Of a stretch of DNA of 64,000 bases, positions 1-8,824 are shown one piece after another. Location: the NCBI GenBank assembly GCA_020846635.1, contig JADLDO010000036.1, forward strand, positions 1-64,000. The letters are read 5' to 3'. The position numbers and the translations under genes were made by a program. Origin of the DNA: Caldilineaceae bacterium (GTDB lineage: Bacteria; Chloroflexota; Anaerolineae; Caldilineales; Caldilineaceae). Under the pieces are notes generated by a model that ran no database searches, was not told the DNA's origin, and worked only from the letters and a program-made list of their open reading frames with translations. The stretch's first letter is position 1, and each line of letters begins with the position of its first letter.

Positions 1-3
1 CAG

Positions 4-48
4 AAAAAAGCGGGGTGGAAGCCATCGCATGGATAGCTGCCACCCCGC
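4..48 (-). terminator. Rho-independent terminator of ppdK
   Basis: Arms GCGGGGTGG (10-18) and CCACCCCGC (40-48) are perfectly complementary. Read on the minus strand, the stem is followed by six T (9 down to 4). It lies about 40 bases past the ppdK stop codon, so it ends that transcript. Confidence 0.85.
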
Positions 49-86
49 AAAGGAAGGAGGAGGCCTTAAGGGAATCGAGACGCTTG

Positions 87-2876
87 TTACTTCATGGCTG
101 CCTGTGCCGCGGCGAGCCGGGCGATGGGCACGCGGAACGGGCTGCAACTTACATAGTTCAATCCCACCTCATGACAGAAGCCGATGCTGGCGGGATCGCC
201 TCCATGCTCACCACAGATACCCATCGACATATCGGGCCGGGTGCTGCGGCCCAGGCGCACGCTCATTTCGATCAACTTGCCCACGCCGTCGCGGTCAATG
301 GTGTGGAATGGATTATCGGGAAGGATGCCCTTTTCGGCATATTCGATCAAGAATCTGCCTTCCGCATCATCGCGGCTGATGCCAAAGGTGGTCTGTGTCA
401 GGTCATTGGTGCCAAAGCTGAAGAACTCCGCTTCGGTTGCCATCTCGTCGGCAGTGAGAGCGGCACGCGGGACTTCGATCATGGTGCCATACTTCACAGC
501 TATCGTTGTCCCTGCCTCCGTGAAGACCTCATTGGAGACATTCTCCACCAGTTGTTTGAGCACCTTTAGCTCGTTGACATGGCCCGCCAGCGGGATCATA
601 ATCTCTGGGTGTACCTCAAGACCCGAACGCTTGACATTGATGGCGGCTTCAAGGATTGCGCGCACCTGCATCTCCGTGATCTCCGGCATGATGATCCCTA
701 AGCGGTCGCCGCGCAGGCCGAGCATTGGGTTGGCTTCGCTTAAGGCTCTGACTCGGTGCAGCACGTCCTCCTTGCGGCGCACTTCAGAGAGTGCGGTGTC
801 GATCTCGCTCAAGGTGTGGAAGTGCTGCAAGCGTACCTTGAGGTCTGCCAATTCTTGCACAAGTTGGTCATGGGCAGGCAGGAACTCATGCAGCGGGGGA
901 TCGAGCAGGCGAATGATGACGGGTAGACCGCTCATGGCCCGGAAGATACCCTCAAAGTCCTTGCGCTGCATAGGCAGTAGAGCCTCCAGCGCGGCCAGAC
1001 GGCGCGCCTTGCTTGTTGCCATGATCATCTCTTGGACGATGGGCAGCCGCTCTGTTTCAAAGAACATATGCTCAGTGCGGCAGAGGCCGACTCCCTCTGC
1101 ACCATAGCGTCGTGCCCGTTCGGCGTCTTTTGGATAGTCGGCGTTGGCCCAGACACCGAGGGTGCGAGTTTTGTCGGCCCAGGTGAGCAAGGTCTTGAGT
1201 TCGACTTCACTCTCGAAGTCGGGTTCGCGTGTCTCAAGCTGACCTAGATAGACTTCCCCCGTACCGCCATCGATGCTGAGCCAGTCCCCTTCGTGCACTT
1301 CGACTTCCCGGTTTTCCTGTTGGACTACGAAGAGTTTCTGCTCTACGTTGATCTGGAGGATATCCGCGCCACAGACAGCCGGTGTGCCGAATTGGCGGGC
1401 GACCACCGCGGCGTGGCTGGTGGCACCACCACGGCTGGTAAGAATGCCGCGCGCTGCGATCATGCCGTGGACATCATCGGGCTTGGTTTCGGGGCGCACC
1501 ATGATGACACTTTTGCCCTCCTTTGCCCATTTTTCCGCTGTGTCAGCGTCAAACACCGCTTGGCCCACAGCGGCGCCGGGGCTGGCATTGACCGCTTTCG
1601 AGACCAACTGTCGCTCGGCAGCGCGCGCTTCCTTCTTGACGCTCTCGCTAAACTGCGGGTGGAGGAGCATCTCCACCTGTTCGGGTGTCACCCGTTTGAG
1701 CGCAGTTTTCTCGTCGATGAGCCCTTCCTTCGCCATATCGACGGCGATCTTGATGGCGGCACGCGCTGTGCGTTTGCCGTTGCGTGTCTGGAGCATCCAC
1801 AGTTTGCCCTGCTCGATCGTGAATTCAACATCCTGCATATCATGGAAATGCGCTTCCAGTTTGTCGCAGATGGCGATGAATTCGTCATAGATGACGGGCA
1901 TGTCCTGGCGCAAGTGGCTGATGGGCAAGGTATTGCGAATCCCGGCGACGACATCTTCACCCTGGGCATTGATCAGATAGTCGCCATAGAGCACGTTCGT
2001 GCCATCGACCGGGTTGCGGGTGAAGGCGACTCCTGTGCCGCTCCCTTCGCCCATGTTGCCAAAGACCACGGTTTGGATATTTACCGCAGTGCCCAGGTCG
2101 TGGGGAATTGCCGTGGCGTTGCGATAGTCAGTCGCGCGCTTGCCAAACCAACTGTCAAAGACCGCGCGGGTTGCCAGTTCAAGCTGCTTCCACGGGTCTT
2201 GAGGGAACTCTTTATTGCGATAGCTCTTGATCAGTCCCTTGAAGCGTTCGGTAATCCGCATCCACTCTTCGGCATTGAGGTCAATATCTTGCGTGACGCC
2301 CCGTTCTTGTTTTACCTCGGCGATGATCTGTTCGAAGGGTTCGTCGGGTACGCCCAACACGACAGCACCAAACATCTGCACCAGGCGGCGATAGGCATCG
2401 TAGACAAAGCGCGGGTTGCCGGTGAGGGCGATGAGACCCTGGGCTGTTTGGTCGTTGAGACCGATGTTGAGCACCGTATCCATCATGCCGGGCATGGAGA
2501 ACTTGGCCCCGGAGCGGCATGAAACCATGAGCGGGTTGTCTGGATCTCCAAATATCTTGCCTGTGCGAGTCTCTAACTCGCGCATGGCGGCAACTTCCTG
2601 CTCCCACATACCGGGGGGGAACTGGCGATCATGGGCGAGATAGGCGTTGCAGGCTCTGGTTGTGACGGTGAAGCCTGGGGGGACGGGAACATCCAGCCTA
2701 GTCATCTCGGCTAGATTTGCGCCCTTGCCACCCAACAAGGCACGAACTTCGTCCCAACTGGTGGGTTTGACTTGCGTTTCCAGATCAGGGAGCGCATCGA
2801 ACAGATAGACCCAATTGGGAGCCGAGCCAGGTTCCTTTGCAACAGCTTCGGGTTCTTTTACAGCAGCGATTGACAT
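87..2876 (-). CDS. ppdK: Pyruvate, phosphate dikinase
   Basis: Interconverts pyruvate + ATP + Pi and PEP + AMP + PPi in the cytoplasm, at the glycolysis/gluconeogenesis junction. The 929-residue length fits bacterial PPDK plus a short N-terminal extension (first ~35 residues, low complexity). The N-terminal nucleotide-binding domain carries GGKGANLAEM. The swivelling phosphohistidine domain has GGATSHAAVVAR with the catalytic His at residue 488. The C-terminal PEP/pyruvate barrel ends with MGICGEHGGDP, where Cys888 matches the family's catalytic Cys. The start follows a purine-rich AGGAAGAGAGG. It is monocistronic: about 85 bases separate it from the next minus gene and it has its own terminator. 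Confidence 0.97.
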   Translation of the reverse strand: MSIAAVKEPEAVAKEPGSAPNWVYLFDALPDLETQVKPTSWDEVRALLGGKGANLAEMTRLDVPVPPGFTVTTRACNAYLAHDRQFPPGMWEQEVAAMRELETRTGKIFGDPDNPLMVSCRSGAKFSMPGMMDTVLNIGLNDQTAQGLIALTGNPRFVYDAYRRLVQMFGAVVLGVPDEPFEQIIAEVKQERGVTQDIDLNAEEWMRITERFKGLIKSYRNKEFPQDPWKQLELATRAVFDSWFGKRATDYRNATAIPHDLGTAVNIQTVVFGNMGEGSGTGVAFTRNPVDGTNVLYGDYLINAQGEDVVAGIRNTLPISHLRQDMPVIYDEFIAICDKLEAHFHDMQDVEFTIEQGKLWMLQTRNGKRTARAAIKIAVDMAKEGLIDEKTALKRVTPEQVEMLLHPQFSESVKKEARAAERQLVSKAVNASPGAAVGQAVFDADTAEKWAKEGKSVIMVRPETKPDDVHGMIAARGILTSRGGATSHAAVVARQFGTPAVCGADILQINVEQKLFVVQQENREVEVHEGDWLSIDGGTGEVYLGQLETREPDFESEVELKTLLTWADKTRTLGVWANADYPKDAERARRYGAEGVGLCRTEHMFFETERLPIVQEMIMATSKARRLAALEALLPMQRKDFEGIFRAMSGLPVIIRLLDPPLHEFLPAHDQLVQELADLKVRLQHFHTLSEIDTALSEVRRKEDVLHRVRALSEANPMLGLRGDRLGIIMPEITEMQVRAILEAAINVKRSGLEVHPEIMIPLAGHVNELKVLKQLVENVSNEVFTEAGTTIAVKYGTMIEVPRAALTADEMATEAEFFSFGTNDLTQTTFGISRDDAEGRFLIEYAEKGILPDNPFHTIDRDGVGKLIEMSVRLGRSTRPDMSMGICGEHGGDPASIGFCHEVGLNYVSCSPFRVPIARLAAAQAAMK

Positions 2877-2961
2877 AGATCTTGCCTCTCTTCCTTAGCG
2901 CTTTCGCGCAAAGAGTTGAACATACATGCCGTTCATATACGACAAAATTTTTAGATTGCTC

Positions 2962-3942
2962 CTAAAACTGGTCCTGCATCGTGGTGGGGGTTTCCGTTTC
3001 TACTTGATCGGATGCCACTTGGTAGGATCTGCTTCTCTGAAACGCAAGATAAGACCAGGCGCTTAATGCTGCTTTGACTCCTTCGCCAATGGCGACAGGT
3101 ACTTGTTCGGCATAGACATTGGTCACGTCACCGGCTGCGAAAAGCCCCGGTATATTGGTTTCGCAGTGCGAGTTGACGATGATGCGACCGGCGTCGTCAA
3201 TATCCGCGAGCCCCTGGATCAAATCGTTGTTGGGCAGCAGGCCAAGCTCGACAAAGACACCTTCTACCGGCAGTGAACGGGTTTCGCCGTTGGTCGCGAC
3301 GAGCACGAGATTCGTCACGAATTGGTCCCCTGCGATCTGCTGGACTTCCCAGTCGCGAAAGATGGTGACATTTGGATGCTCCAGCGCCATTTCCCCTAAT
3401 GGAGATTCCGTCATTTCGCGGGCGCGGGCGAGGATGTAATAGACACGGTCCGCAATGGTTGCTAACTTGACTACCGCATCGAGGGCACGCTCACCACCGA
3501 TGACTGCCACATTGCGCTTGCGGAAAAACTGGGCATGGCTAATGGCGGAAAAGCTCAGCCCGTGTCCCATAAACTCCAGTTCGCCAGGGACATAGAGGCG
3601 CTGCGGCTGCGCACCGCTGCAAATAATCAATGAGCGCGTGCTGATGAGGTCGGTATTATCAAGAGTCAACTGGAAGCCACCGTCTCTACCCTGGGTGACC
3701 TGTTTTACTTCTCTGGGAATCAACGTTGTCACTTTGGCTTCTACAAAGGCTTCAAAGTGTTCCGTCAGGTCGGCACCGCGAACACTTTCAACCGCGGGCA
3801 GCCCGCGCAACTGAAATGGATAGCTCACCTTGCCACCCAGCGTTGGGGCGACCAAAGCAACCTTTAAGTGTGCTTGCAAGGCATAGCATGCTGCTGCCAG
3901 ACCGGCAGGACCCCCACCTACTATGACCACGTCATATTCCAT
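2962..3942 (-). CDS. Thioredoxin-reductase-like FAD/NAD(P) oxidoreductase lacking the redox CxxC
   Basis: A 326-residue flavoprotein of the thioredoxin reductase fold. The FAD dinucleotide motif GGGPAGLAAACYA is at the N terminus, a second Rossmann segment (VAVIGGERALDA) is in the middle, and the C-terminal FAD motif is GLFAAGDVTNVYAEQ. Where TrxR has its redox CxxC the sequence reads SFSAISHAQFF, so disulfide reduction is not expected; ferredoxin-NADP reductase or diaphorase-type activity is an alternative. The second Rossmann motif is also atypical (GGERA instead of GGGxSA). Its Shine-Dalgarno AGGAGG overlaps the stop codon of the receiver-domain gene 12 bases upstream, so translation is probably coupled. 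Partner unknown. Confidence 0.85.
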   Translation of the reverse strand: MEYDVVIVGGGPAGLAAACYALQAHLKVALVAPTLGGKVSYPFQLRGLPAVESVRGADLTEHFEAFVEAKVTTLIPREVKQVTQGRDGGFQLTLDNTDLISTRSLIICSGAQPQRLYVPGELEFMGHGLSFSAISHAQFFRKRNVAVIGGERALDAVVKLATIADRVYYILARAREMTESPLGEMALEHPNVTIFRDWEVQQIAGDQFVTNLVLVATNGETRSLPVEGVFVELGLLPNNDLIQGLADIDDAGRIIVNSHCETNIPGLFAAGDVTNVYAEQVPVAIGEGVKAALSAWSYLAFQRSRSYQVASDQVETETPTTMQDQF

Positions 3943-3954
3943 AAGTCTCTCCTC

Positions 3955-4365
3955 CTAGAACTGCGGGCAATCCTCTGGCATGGAGCTAGGGCGTGCCGGT
4001 GTCGTGCTCATCGCGCGCCGCAAGACAGTGACGATGCGTTCTGGTGGCTCTGCCTTATTGATGTAGGCGTCTGCGCCGAGTAATTGGCGGCTGTTATTGT
4101 TGTCATCGTTGATCAGGGCAACGATGTACATGCGTGGATGGCTTGAATGCAAGCTGTCCAGAAGGCGTTGGCGCGCGCTGTTTGTGTCGAGTCCGGGTAA
4201 TTGCCAGTCGAGGAAAAGCAGATCGGGATGAAGTCGATTAACCATCGACGGAAGTGCGCGGATATTTTCCGCTTCACCGACTACTTCGATATTTGCTTCG
4301 TGTTCGAGCAGAAGGCGCAGCGCGGATCGCAGCCACACCTGGTCGTCGGCAAGTAGCACACGCAT
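3955..4365 (-). CDS. Single-domain response regulator (receiver only)
   Basis: A CheY-like receiver of 136 residues. It has the acidic pair DD at 7-8, phospho-acceptor Asp53 in LLFLDWQLPG and the conserved Lys in YINKAEPP, with no output domain. I start it at the ATG at 4365, preceded by AGGAA seven bases upstream. A longer frame adds 26 residues with no ribosome site. The gene is the first of a two-gene unit with the flavoprotein downstream, suggesting phosphorylation-dependent control of, or interaction with, that partner (inference). The kinase could be the one encoded upstream at 5245-6855. Confidence 0.85.
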   Translation of the reverse strand: MRVLLADDQVWLRSALRLLLEHEANIEVVGEAENIRALPSMVNRLHPDLLFLDWQLPGLDTNSARQRLLDSLHSSHPRMYIVALINDDNNNSRQLLGADAYINKAEPPERIVTVLRRAMSTTPARPSSMPEDCPQF

Positions 4366-4469
4366 GGATTCGTTCCTAACCAGTGGAATCGAGCAAGACA
4401 GAGCGACAGGTATGTCATCACTGTACGCTATGCTGGCGTGCAAGGCACTGGTCTGGCGACGAAAGAGCG

Positions 4470-4487
4470 ACTCACCCGCTGGTGAGT
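4470..4487. other. Short hairpin between two response-regulator genes
   Basis: ACTCACC and GGTGAGT form a 7-bp stem with a CGCT loop, about 65 bases past the end of the LuxR-type regulator gene when read on the minus strand. No clear T-run follows, so it is a weak terminator candidate. Confidence 0.35.
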
Positions 4488-4550
4488 TTAATACCTAGTT
4501 AAGTGGTTAGGTTGGGGCGCGGCCTTCGAGAGTATAGGGGCTCCCGTACG

Positions 4551-5237
4551 TCAAGGCTTCTGTGCGACGAGGTTATGTTGCAAGGCGATTACGACCGCTT
4601 CTGTACGGCTTGTTGCGTAGAGTTTGGAGAGGATATTGCTGACGTGGAATTTCACGGTTGAGCGGCTGACGACGAGGGCTTCGGCAATTTTGTTGTTGTC
4701 GAGTCCTTTGACCATGAGGTCGAGCACTTCACGCTCGCGGGCTGTGAGATCGTGGCCCACCTCCGGTGTATTCTGTTGGGTGGCTGCATGGATCAGCACC
4801 TCTGCCGCTTCTGGCGCGAGGGTGGTGCGCCCGCGGTGGGCGGCGCGAATGGCGTTGGCGAGTTCATCGGCAGTCACATTTTTGAGCAAGTAGCCGATTG
4901 CACCCGCCTTGAGGGCATCATGGACGAGATTGTCCTCTTTGAAACTGGTCAGTACGAGGATCTGGATGTTGGGGTAGCGTTCGCGTATGGCGCGCGTGGC
5001 TGTTGCGCCATCCATGCGCGGCATGATGAGATCCATGAGAATGACATCGGGTTGTACGCGCGCGCAGAGACGTAACGCCTCCTCACCGTCGGAAGCCTCG
5101 CCCACTAGCTCAAAATCATCATAGGCATACAAGAAGGCAGCCAGCCCACTGCGGACAACTGTGTGATCGTCGACCAGCATCACGCGGATCACTGATTCGG
5201 GAGAATGAGATTCAGTTGAAGAAGGTTTGCTCATCAT
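4551..5237 (-). CDS. NarL/FixJ-family response regulator (receiver + LuxR HTH)
   Basis: A DNA-binding transcription regulator of 228 residues. The receiver domain (about 17-135) has the DD pair in VMLVDDHT and phospho-acceptor Asp69 in VILMDLIMPRMDG. A LuxR-type helix-turn-helix (about 160-225) contains LTAREREVLDLMVKGL and the recognition region VSRSTVKFHVSNIL. The gene starts 7 bases after the stop of the histidine kinase gene, whose TAG overlaps the TAGG ribosome site, so the two are one operon and a cognate pair. Target genes cannot be told from the window. Confidence 0.95.
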   Translation of the reverse strand: MMSKPSSTESHSPESVIRVMLVDDHTVVRSGLAAFLYAYDDFELVGEASDGEEALRLCARVQPDVILMDLIMPRMDGATATRAIRERYPNIQILVLTSFKEDNLVHDALKAGAIGYLLKNVTADELANAIRAAHRGRTTLAPEAAEVLIHAATQQNTPEVGHDLTAREREVLDLMVKGLDNNKIAEALVVSRSTVKFHVSNILSKLYATSRTEAVVIALQHNLVAQKP

Positions 5238-5244
5238 GAGATGC

Positions 5245-6855
5245 CTATTGGTCGTACGCGCTGCTTTTTAGAGTTGAGTTCATTTTATGCCAGTCTACTT
5301 CCACGGTTGTGCCCTCGCCTGGCCTGGCATCCACTGATAGAGTCGCCCCAATTCCATCTGCCCTTTCACGCATGATGCTCAGCCCCAGATGTTGTGGGGC
5401 GATATGCTCAAAGACAAAGCCGGAGCCATCATCACGTACGGATAGTGTAACACGATCTTCTGTACGGTGGAGTTTAATCCACGCGTTGCGCGCTTGTGCA
5501 TGTTTGGCGATGTTGTTGAGAGCCTCCTGCGCCACGCGATAGAGGGCGATCTTCACGTCGGCTGAAACTTCGGCGGTTCCCTCCACGTCCACCGTTACCG
5601 GGACACGCGCGCGGCCTGAGATGGCCTCTGCCAGTTGGCGCAGGAGGTCGGCTAAGTCCACTTCTACCAGTTTGGCGGGGCGTAGTTCAAGCAGCAGGGT
5701 ACGCATTTCGGCAAGGGCACCGCGCGTCAATTCGCGCAACTCTTCTAGCCGCTTGCGCCCTTCCTCTTCGTTGCGCTGCCAGATGACAGGCAGGACACCC
5801 GCAATGATGCTGGCGGAAAAGAGCGTTTGGGTGACGGCGTCGTGCAGGTCGCGAGCGATGCGGCTGCGTTCGGCGGTTACGGCAGAATGTTCGATTTGAC
5901 CGCGTAGGTGGGCGTTGGCAATCGCCAGCACTGTCTGATCTGCCACTCTTAACGCGAGTTCGATATCTTGATGGGAGATCTCTTGTCGCTGCTCATAGTG
6001 GAACAAGAACAATCCGTAGATTTGTTGTGTATCGCGGATGGGAACGGTGAGATAGCCGGATTGCCCCTGACCGATGGGGGATGCGAGTGTGGCGGGTAGG
6101 CTATAGCTAAAGGCGGGGATGGGAGGCAAACCGGGAGCGAGAACCAGTGGCTCGTTGTAGATTGGGGCCTGTTCTGTAAGGAATTCTGAAAGCAGTTGCC
6201 CGGCGTCGCCTGTGGTCATTCCGCTTGACGCCTGAGGCTGCAAAAGCCCCAAGCGCTCGTCACGACTATAGATGACACATCCATCGGCTTGTAAGAGTTG
6301 AACAGCTTTGTTGCTGATGAAGCCTAAGATTTCCGGTAAGGGATGGTTGGAAATGAGGGTGGTGAGAATCGCGCGCAGCCCCTCTAAAACGCGCTGGCGA
6401 CGCTCAAGCTCGTGGGTGCGTTCCTCGACCTGCCGGGCAAGCATCATTTCGACTTGTTTGCGCTTGGAAATGTCGGTGATGGTGACAACGATATGGGGCG
6501 CATCGCCATATCTCAACGGGCTAAGTCCGGCCTCAAGCGGGAATTCGCTGCCATCTTTGCGACGTCCGGCGAGATCCATGCCAGACCCCATATTGCGTAC
6601 ATGCTGGCTATGCATATAGTCATGCCGGTAGCCGAAATGGCTGTGGTGGAACCGCTCAGGAATGAGTACTTCCACGAGCTTACCGATGAGTTCACCCTGC
6701 TCGTAGCCAAACATCTCCTCGAGCCTGGCATTGACATAAACGATCTGCCCATGTGAGTCCACAATCACCACAGCAATGGGCATGGACTCGCCCAAGAGTT
6801 TGAGGCTTACTTGAACGTCCCAATCAGAAGAGGCGGTAGAAGGCTGGTGTGACAT
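5245..6855 (-). CDS. PAS-GAF sensor histidine kinase, NarL/DesK type (HisKA_3)
   Basis: A 536-residue cytoplasmic sensor; no membrane segment is visible, so the signal is probably internal or small and diffusible. PAS domain about 18-130 (NARLEEMFGYEQGELIG), GAF domain about 160-315, dimerisation/phosphoacceptor HisKA_3 with His338 in IARDLHDAVTQTLF, and an ATPase domain with EALNNIAKHA (N box) and RDDGSGF (G1 box). It phosphorylates the LuxR-type regulator encoded 7 bases downstream. The start codon lies only 10 bases from a TATAAT box and has no Shine-Dalgarno sequence, so the mRNA is nearly leaderless. Confidence 0.95.
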   Translation of the reverse strand: MSHQPSTASSDWDVQVSLKLLGESMPIAVVIVDSHGQIVYVNARLEEMFGYEQGELIGKLVEVLIPERFHHSHFGYRHDYMHSQHVRNMGSGMDLAGRRKDGSEFPLEAGLSPLRYGDAPHIVVTITDISKRKQVEMMLARQVEERTHELERRQRVLEGLRAILTTLISNHPLPEILGFISNKAVQLLQADGCVIYSRDERLGLLQPQASSGMTTGDAGQLLSEFLTEQAPIYNEPLVLAPGLPPIPAFSYSLPATLASPIGQGQSGYLTVPIRDTQQIYGLFLFHYEQRQEISHQDIELALRVADQTVLAIANAHLRGQIEHSAVTAERSRIARDLHDAVTQTLFSASIIAGVLPVIWQRNEEEGRKRLEELRELTRGALAEMRTLLLELRPAKLVEVDLADLLRQLAEAISGRARVPVTVDVEGTAEVSADVKIALYRVAQEALNNIAKHAQARNAWIKLHRTEDRVTLSVRDDGSGFVFEHIAPQHLGLSIMRERADGIGATLSVDARPGEGTTVEVDWHKMNSTLKSSAYDQ

Positions 6856-6865
6856 GATGGACTCT

Positions 6866-6871
6866 ATTATA
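6866..6871 (-). promoter_or_regulatory. -10 box of the kinase-regulator operon
   Basis: On the minus strand a perfect TATAAT is followed by 10 bases and then the kinase ATG. Transcription would begin about 3-4 bases before the start codon. No good -35 box was found at the right distance. Confidence 0.6.
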
Positions 6872-6927
6872 GCATTATTTCACCTGAGATTGTAGGGCTG
6901 CCACTCGCATTTGGCGCCTACTCTTGA

Positions 6928-6933
6928 TATACT
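6928..6933 (+). promoter_or_regulatory. Possible -10 box for the helix-hairpin-helix gene
   Basis: TATACT lies about 64 bases before the ATG at 6997, in the divergent region shared with the kinase operon. The -35 region is weak. Confidence 0.35.
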
Positions 6934-6996
6934 GGAAATATAGGTCAAGGTTGCTAACCATCAACTGGATACCTGGAGATAAAAAGAGGTGTAAAC

Positions 6997-7866
6997 ATGA
7001 GTGAATCACTGAATGCAACGATTGCGGCTCGACTGGATGAAGTGGCGCTCTTACTAGAACACCAGGAGGCCAATCCTTTCCGCGTTGCGGCCTACCGGCA
7101 AGCTGCCAATACCTTGCGGGATCTTCCCAAATCTGTCAACGAAATCATCGAAGAAGAGGGGCTAGAAGGGCTGGAGAAGCTGCCAGGGATAGGCCCCAAC
7201 CTCTCCCGTTCCATTCGCATGCTGGCGGCGACAGGCAGCCTGCCCTTATTGGACCGGCTGCGTGGCGAGAGCGGCCCCCAAAGTGTGCTCATGACGCTGC
7301 CAGGCATTGGGCCAAAACTTGCCGAGATGTTGCACGATGATTTGGGGATTGAGTCGCTGGAAGACCTTGAAATTGCAGCCCATGATGGCCGTTTGACGAA
7401 GCTTGCCGGCTTTGGCGAGAAACGAGTGGCAGGGATTCGTGACATACTTGCCCGGCGCCTAGGACGACGGCGACGAAGAATTCACGCGAAGCCACTGCCG
7501 CCGGTCGAGGATCTACTGGACGTGGATCGCGAGTATCGAGAGAAGGCCCAACGTGGAAGGCTGCGCAAGATTGCGCCACGTCGCTTCAACCCAGAGGGTG
7601 AGGCATGGCTTCCAGTGCTGCATACGCGGCGCAATGGTCGCGACTACACAGCCCTCTTTTCCAACACGGGGCGCGCTCACGAATTGGGTATGACCCACGA
7701 TTGGGTGGTCATTTATTGTGACGATGGCAGCCGCGACTTTACATCGACCGTGGTGACTGCGCCGCGCGGGCCGTTAAAGGGGCTTCGTGTTGTGCGCGGG
7801 CGCGAAGATGAATGCGCTGCGTACTATAAGACGCGCGAACAACCCGAGAGGGTGGGTGAGGGATAG
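6997..7866 (+). CDS. Helix-hairpin-helix protein related to the PolX N-terminal region
   Basis: 289 residues. The first ~70 residues (EANPFRVAAYRQAANTLRDL) match the N-terminal 8-kDa-type domain of family X DNA polymerases. Two helix-hairpin-helix motifs follow, LEKLPGIGPNLSRSI and LMTLPGIGPKLAEML, plus a third looser one, LTKLAGFGEKRV. An Arg-rich linker (RRLGRRRRR) leads to a C-terminal domain of about 110 residues that I do not recognise. The PolX nucleotidyltransferase (palm) and PHP domains are absent, so it should bind DNA without polymerising. AGAGGTG precedes the ATG. It is a single-gene unit, convergent with 7880-8281 across a 13-base gap. Confidence 0.8.
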   Translation: MSESLNATIAARLDEVALLLEHQEANPFRVAAYRQAANTLRDLPKSVNEIIEEEGLEGLEKLPGIGPNLSRSIRMLAATGSLPLLDRLRGESGPQSVLMTLPGIGPKLAEMLHDDLGIESLEDLEIAAHDGRLTKLAGFGEKRVAGIRDILARRLGRRRRRIHAKPLPPVEDLLDVDREYREKAQRGRLRKIAPRRFNPEGEAWLPVLHTRRNGRDYTALFSNTGRAHELGMTHDWVVIYCDDGSRDFTSTVVTAPRGPLKGLRVVRGREDECAAYYKTREQPERVGEG

Positions 7867-7879
7867 CCGGCCTTTTGCT

Positions 7880-8281
7880 TTATGTGCGTTGGGCGTAAGG
7901 TGATATTTCCGCTCCTTTTGCCGCGCCTGATGCCGCTTCGTGTACCATTCCATGCCCTGTGCAACTGCTAAAGGCCTCTATCGGCAATTCTGTCTCCACA
8001 ACGCTGTTGAGTGCCTGGTACTGGCTCGATGTGCAGCTATCCGCATGATAGTCCGTACACCATTGACCGTCAATGAGGTAGCGGAACTCGAAGCGTTGCC
8101 TGGCAGGAAGATCAAGGGTAATACGCCAAACGCCGCTGCGCGTGCGCCGGAAGGGTGCCGCGCAAGGATCCCAGTGATTAAAATCACCGACTAAATAGAC
8201 GCGATCCGCCCATACGGAAGCAGGGATCTCAAAGGTCACGCGTATATGACCGGCTCGAGGTGATCGTTCCTTGTAGAGCAT
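7880..8281 (-). CDS. Small CBM48/glycogen-binding-domain protein
   Basis: 133 residues that are little more than one CBM48 (isoamylase-N / AMPK glycogen-binding) domain: VYLVGDFNHWDP, then FRYLIDGQWCTDYHADS. No catalytic domain follows. Such stand-alone modules bind alpha-glucans or act as regulatory subunits in related families; the role here is unknown. The last ~35 residues are Ala/Gly-rich and probably disordered. A strong ribosome site (AAGGGGGTG) precedes the start. No glycogen genes adjoin it. Confidence 0.85.
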   Translation of the reverse strand: MLYKERSPRAGHIRVTFEIPASVWADRVYLVGDFNHWDPCAAPFRRTRSGVWRITLDLPARQRFEFRYLIDGQWCTDYHADSCTSSQYQALNSVVETELPIEAFSSCTGHGMVHEAASGAAKGAEISPYAQRT

Positions 8282-8693
8282 GTAGCACCCCCTTGTCTCT
8301 CAGGTGGCCTGTGCGCCTTCCCTCTAGCAGCCACATATCATGAAATGTCGAGCGAGATCAAAGGTCGAGCGAGACTTCAGGAACTAGGTAGACATCAAGG
8401 TGGGAGATCGAGGTAGTGAAGTTCGTCAAGGGAACGTACACGGCGTGCGTATCCAGCCGTATAGCGCGAGTGTTGCGCGGGCAACATGCACATCTTTATT
8501 CTAGCTCGAAGAAAGATAGCAGTCACTGTGCTTGGAGGCAGAGTATTGCCTGGTCTCATGTACGGGCAAAGCTAGCCTGTTGACCAGGTATTCAACTGCC
8601 CAGCTACGCGGTGCGAAAGTAGATTGCCTGCGCGATATTCACTTTGACGGTTCACTGTCACAGCTTTGATTGCGACTGGATCAGAATATGGGA
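8282..8693. other. Non-coding stretch, possible RNA gene upstream of an orphan terminator
   Basis: About 410 bases with no convincing coding frame. It holds a direct repeat GTCGAGCGAGA (8347-8357 and 8364-8374), a small hairpin TGTTGC/GCAACA near 8471-8486, and the sequence leading into a strong terminator at 8694-8730. It contains the upstream region of the CBM48 gene on the minus strand. A plus-strand structured RNA is possible; no known RNA family was recognised. Confidence 0.35.
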
Positions 8694-8730
8694 AAAAAGG
8701 ACGGTGAGCCGTGTGCTCGCTGTCCTTTTT
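8694..8730. terminator. Strong bidirectional terminator without an adjacent gene end
   Basis: A 16-bp stem (8694-8709 with 8715-8730, two G-T pairs, 5-base loop) starts with AAAAA and ends with TTTTT, so it can terminate on either strand. No gene on either strand ends just before it: the CBM48 gene reads away from it on the minus strand, and the hydrolase gene starts downstream on the plus strand. Confidence 0.8.
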
Positions 8731-8824
8731 GATTGGGGCCGAGCTTACGCGGTTTAGGGCTTGTGCGCAGGACGGCAGCACCTAGAGGTTCATTGGGCCA
8801 CATTTGATTGGAAAGGTCTTTGTG

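Noticed and set aside
1293-2522. 409-codon plus-strand open frame
   Set aside because: It lies antisense inside ppdK, whose motifs and ribosome site are unambiguous; no recognisable protein and no ribosome site.
8572-8781. 69-codon minus-strand frame
   Set aside because: It runs straight through the strong hairpin terminator and has no ribosome site.
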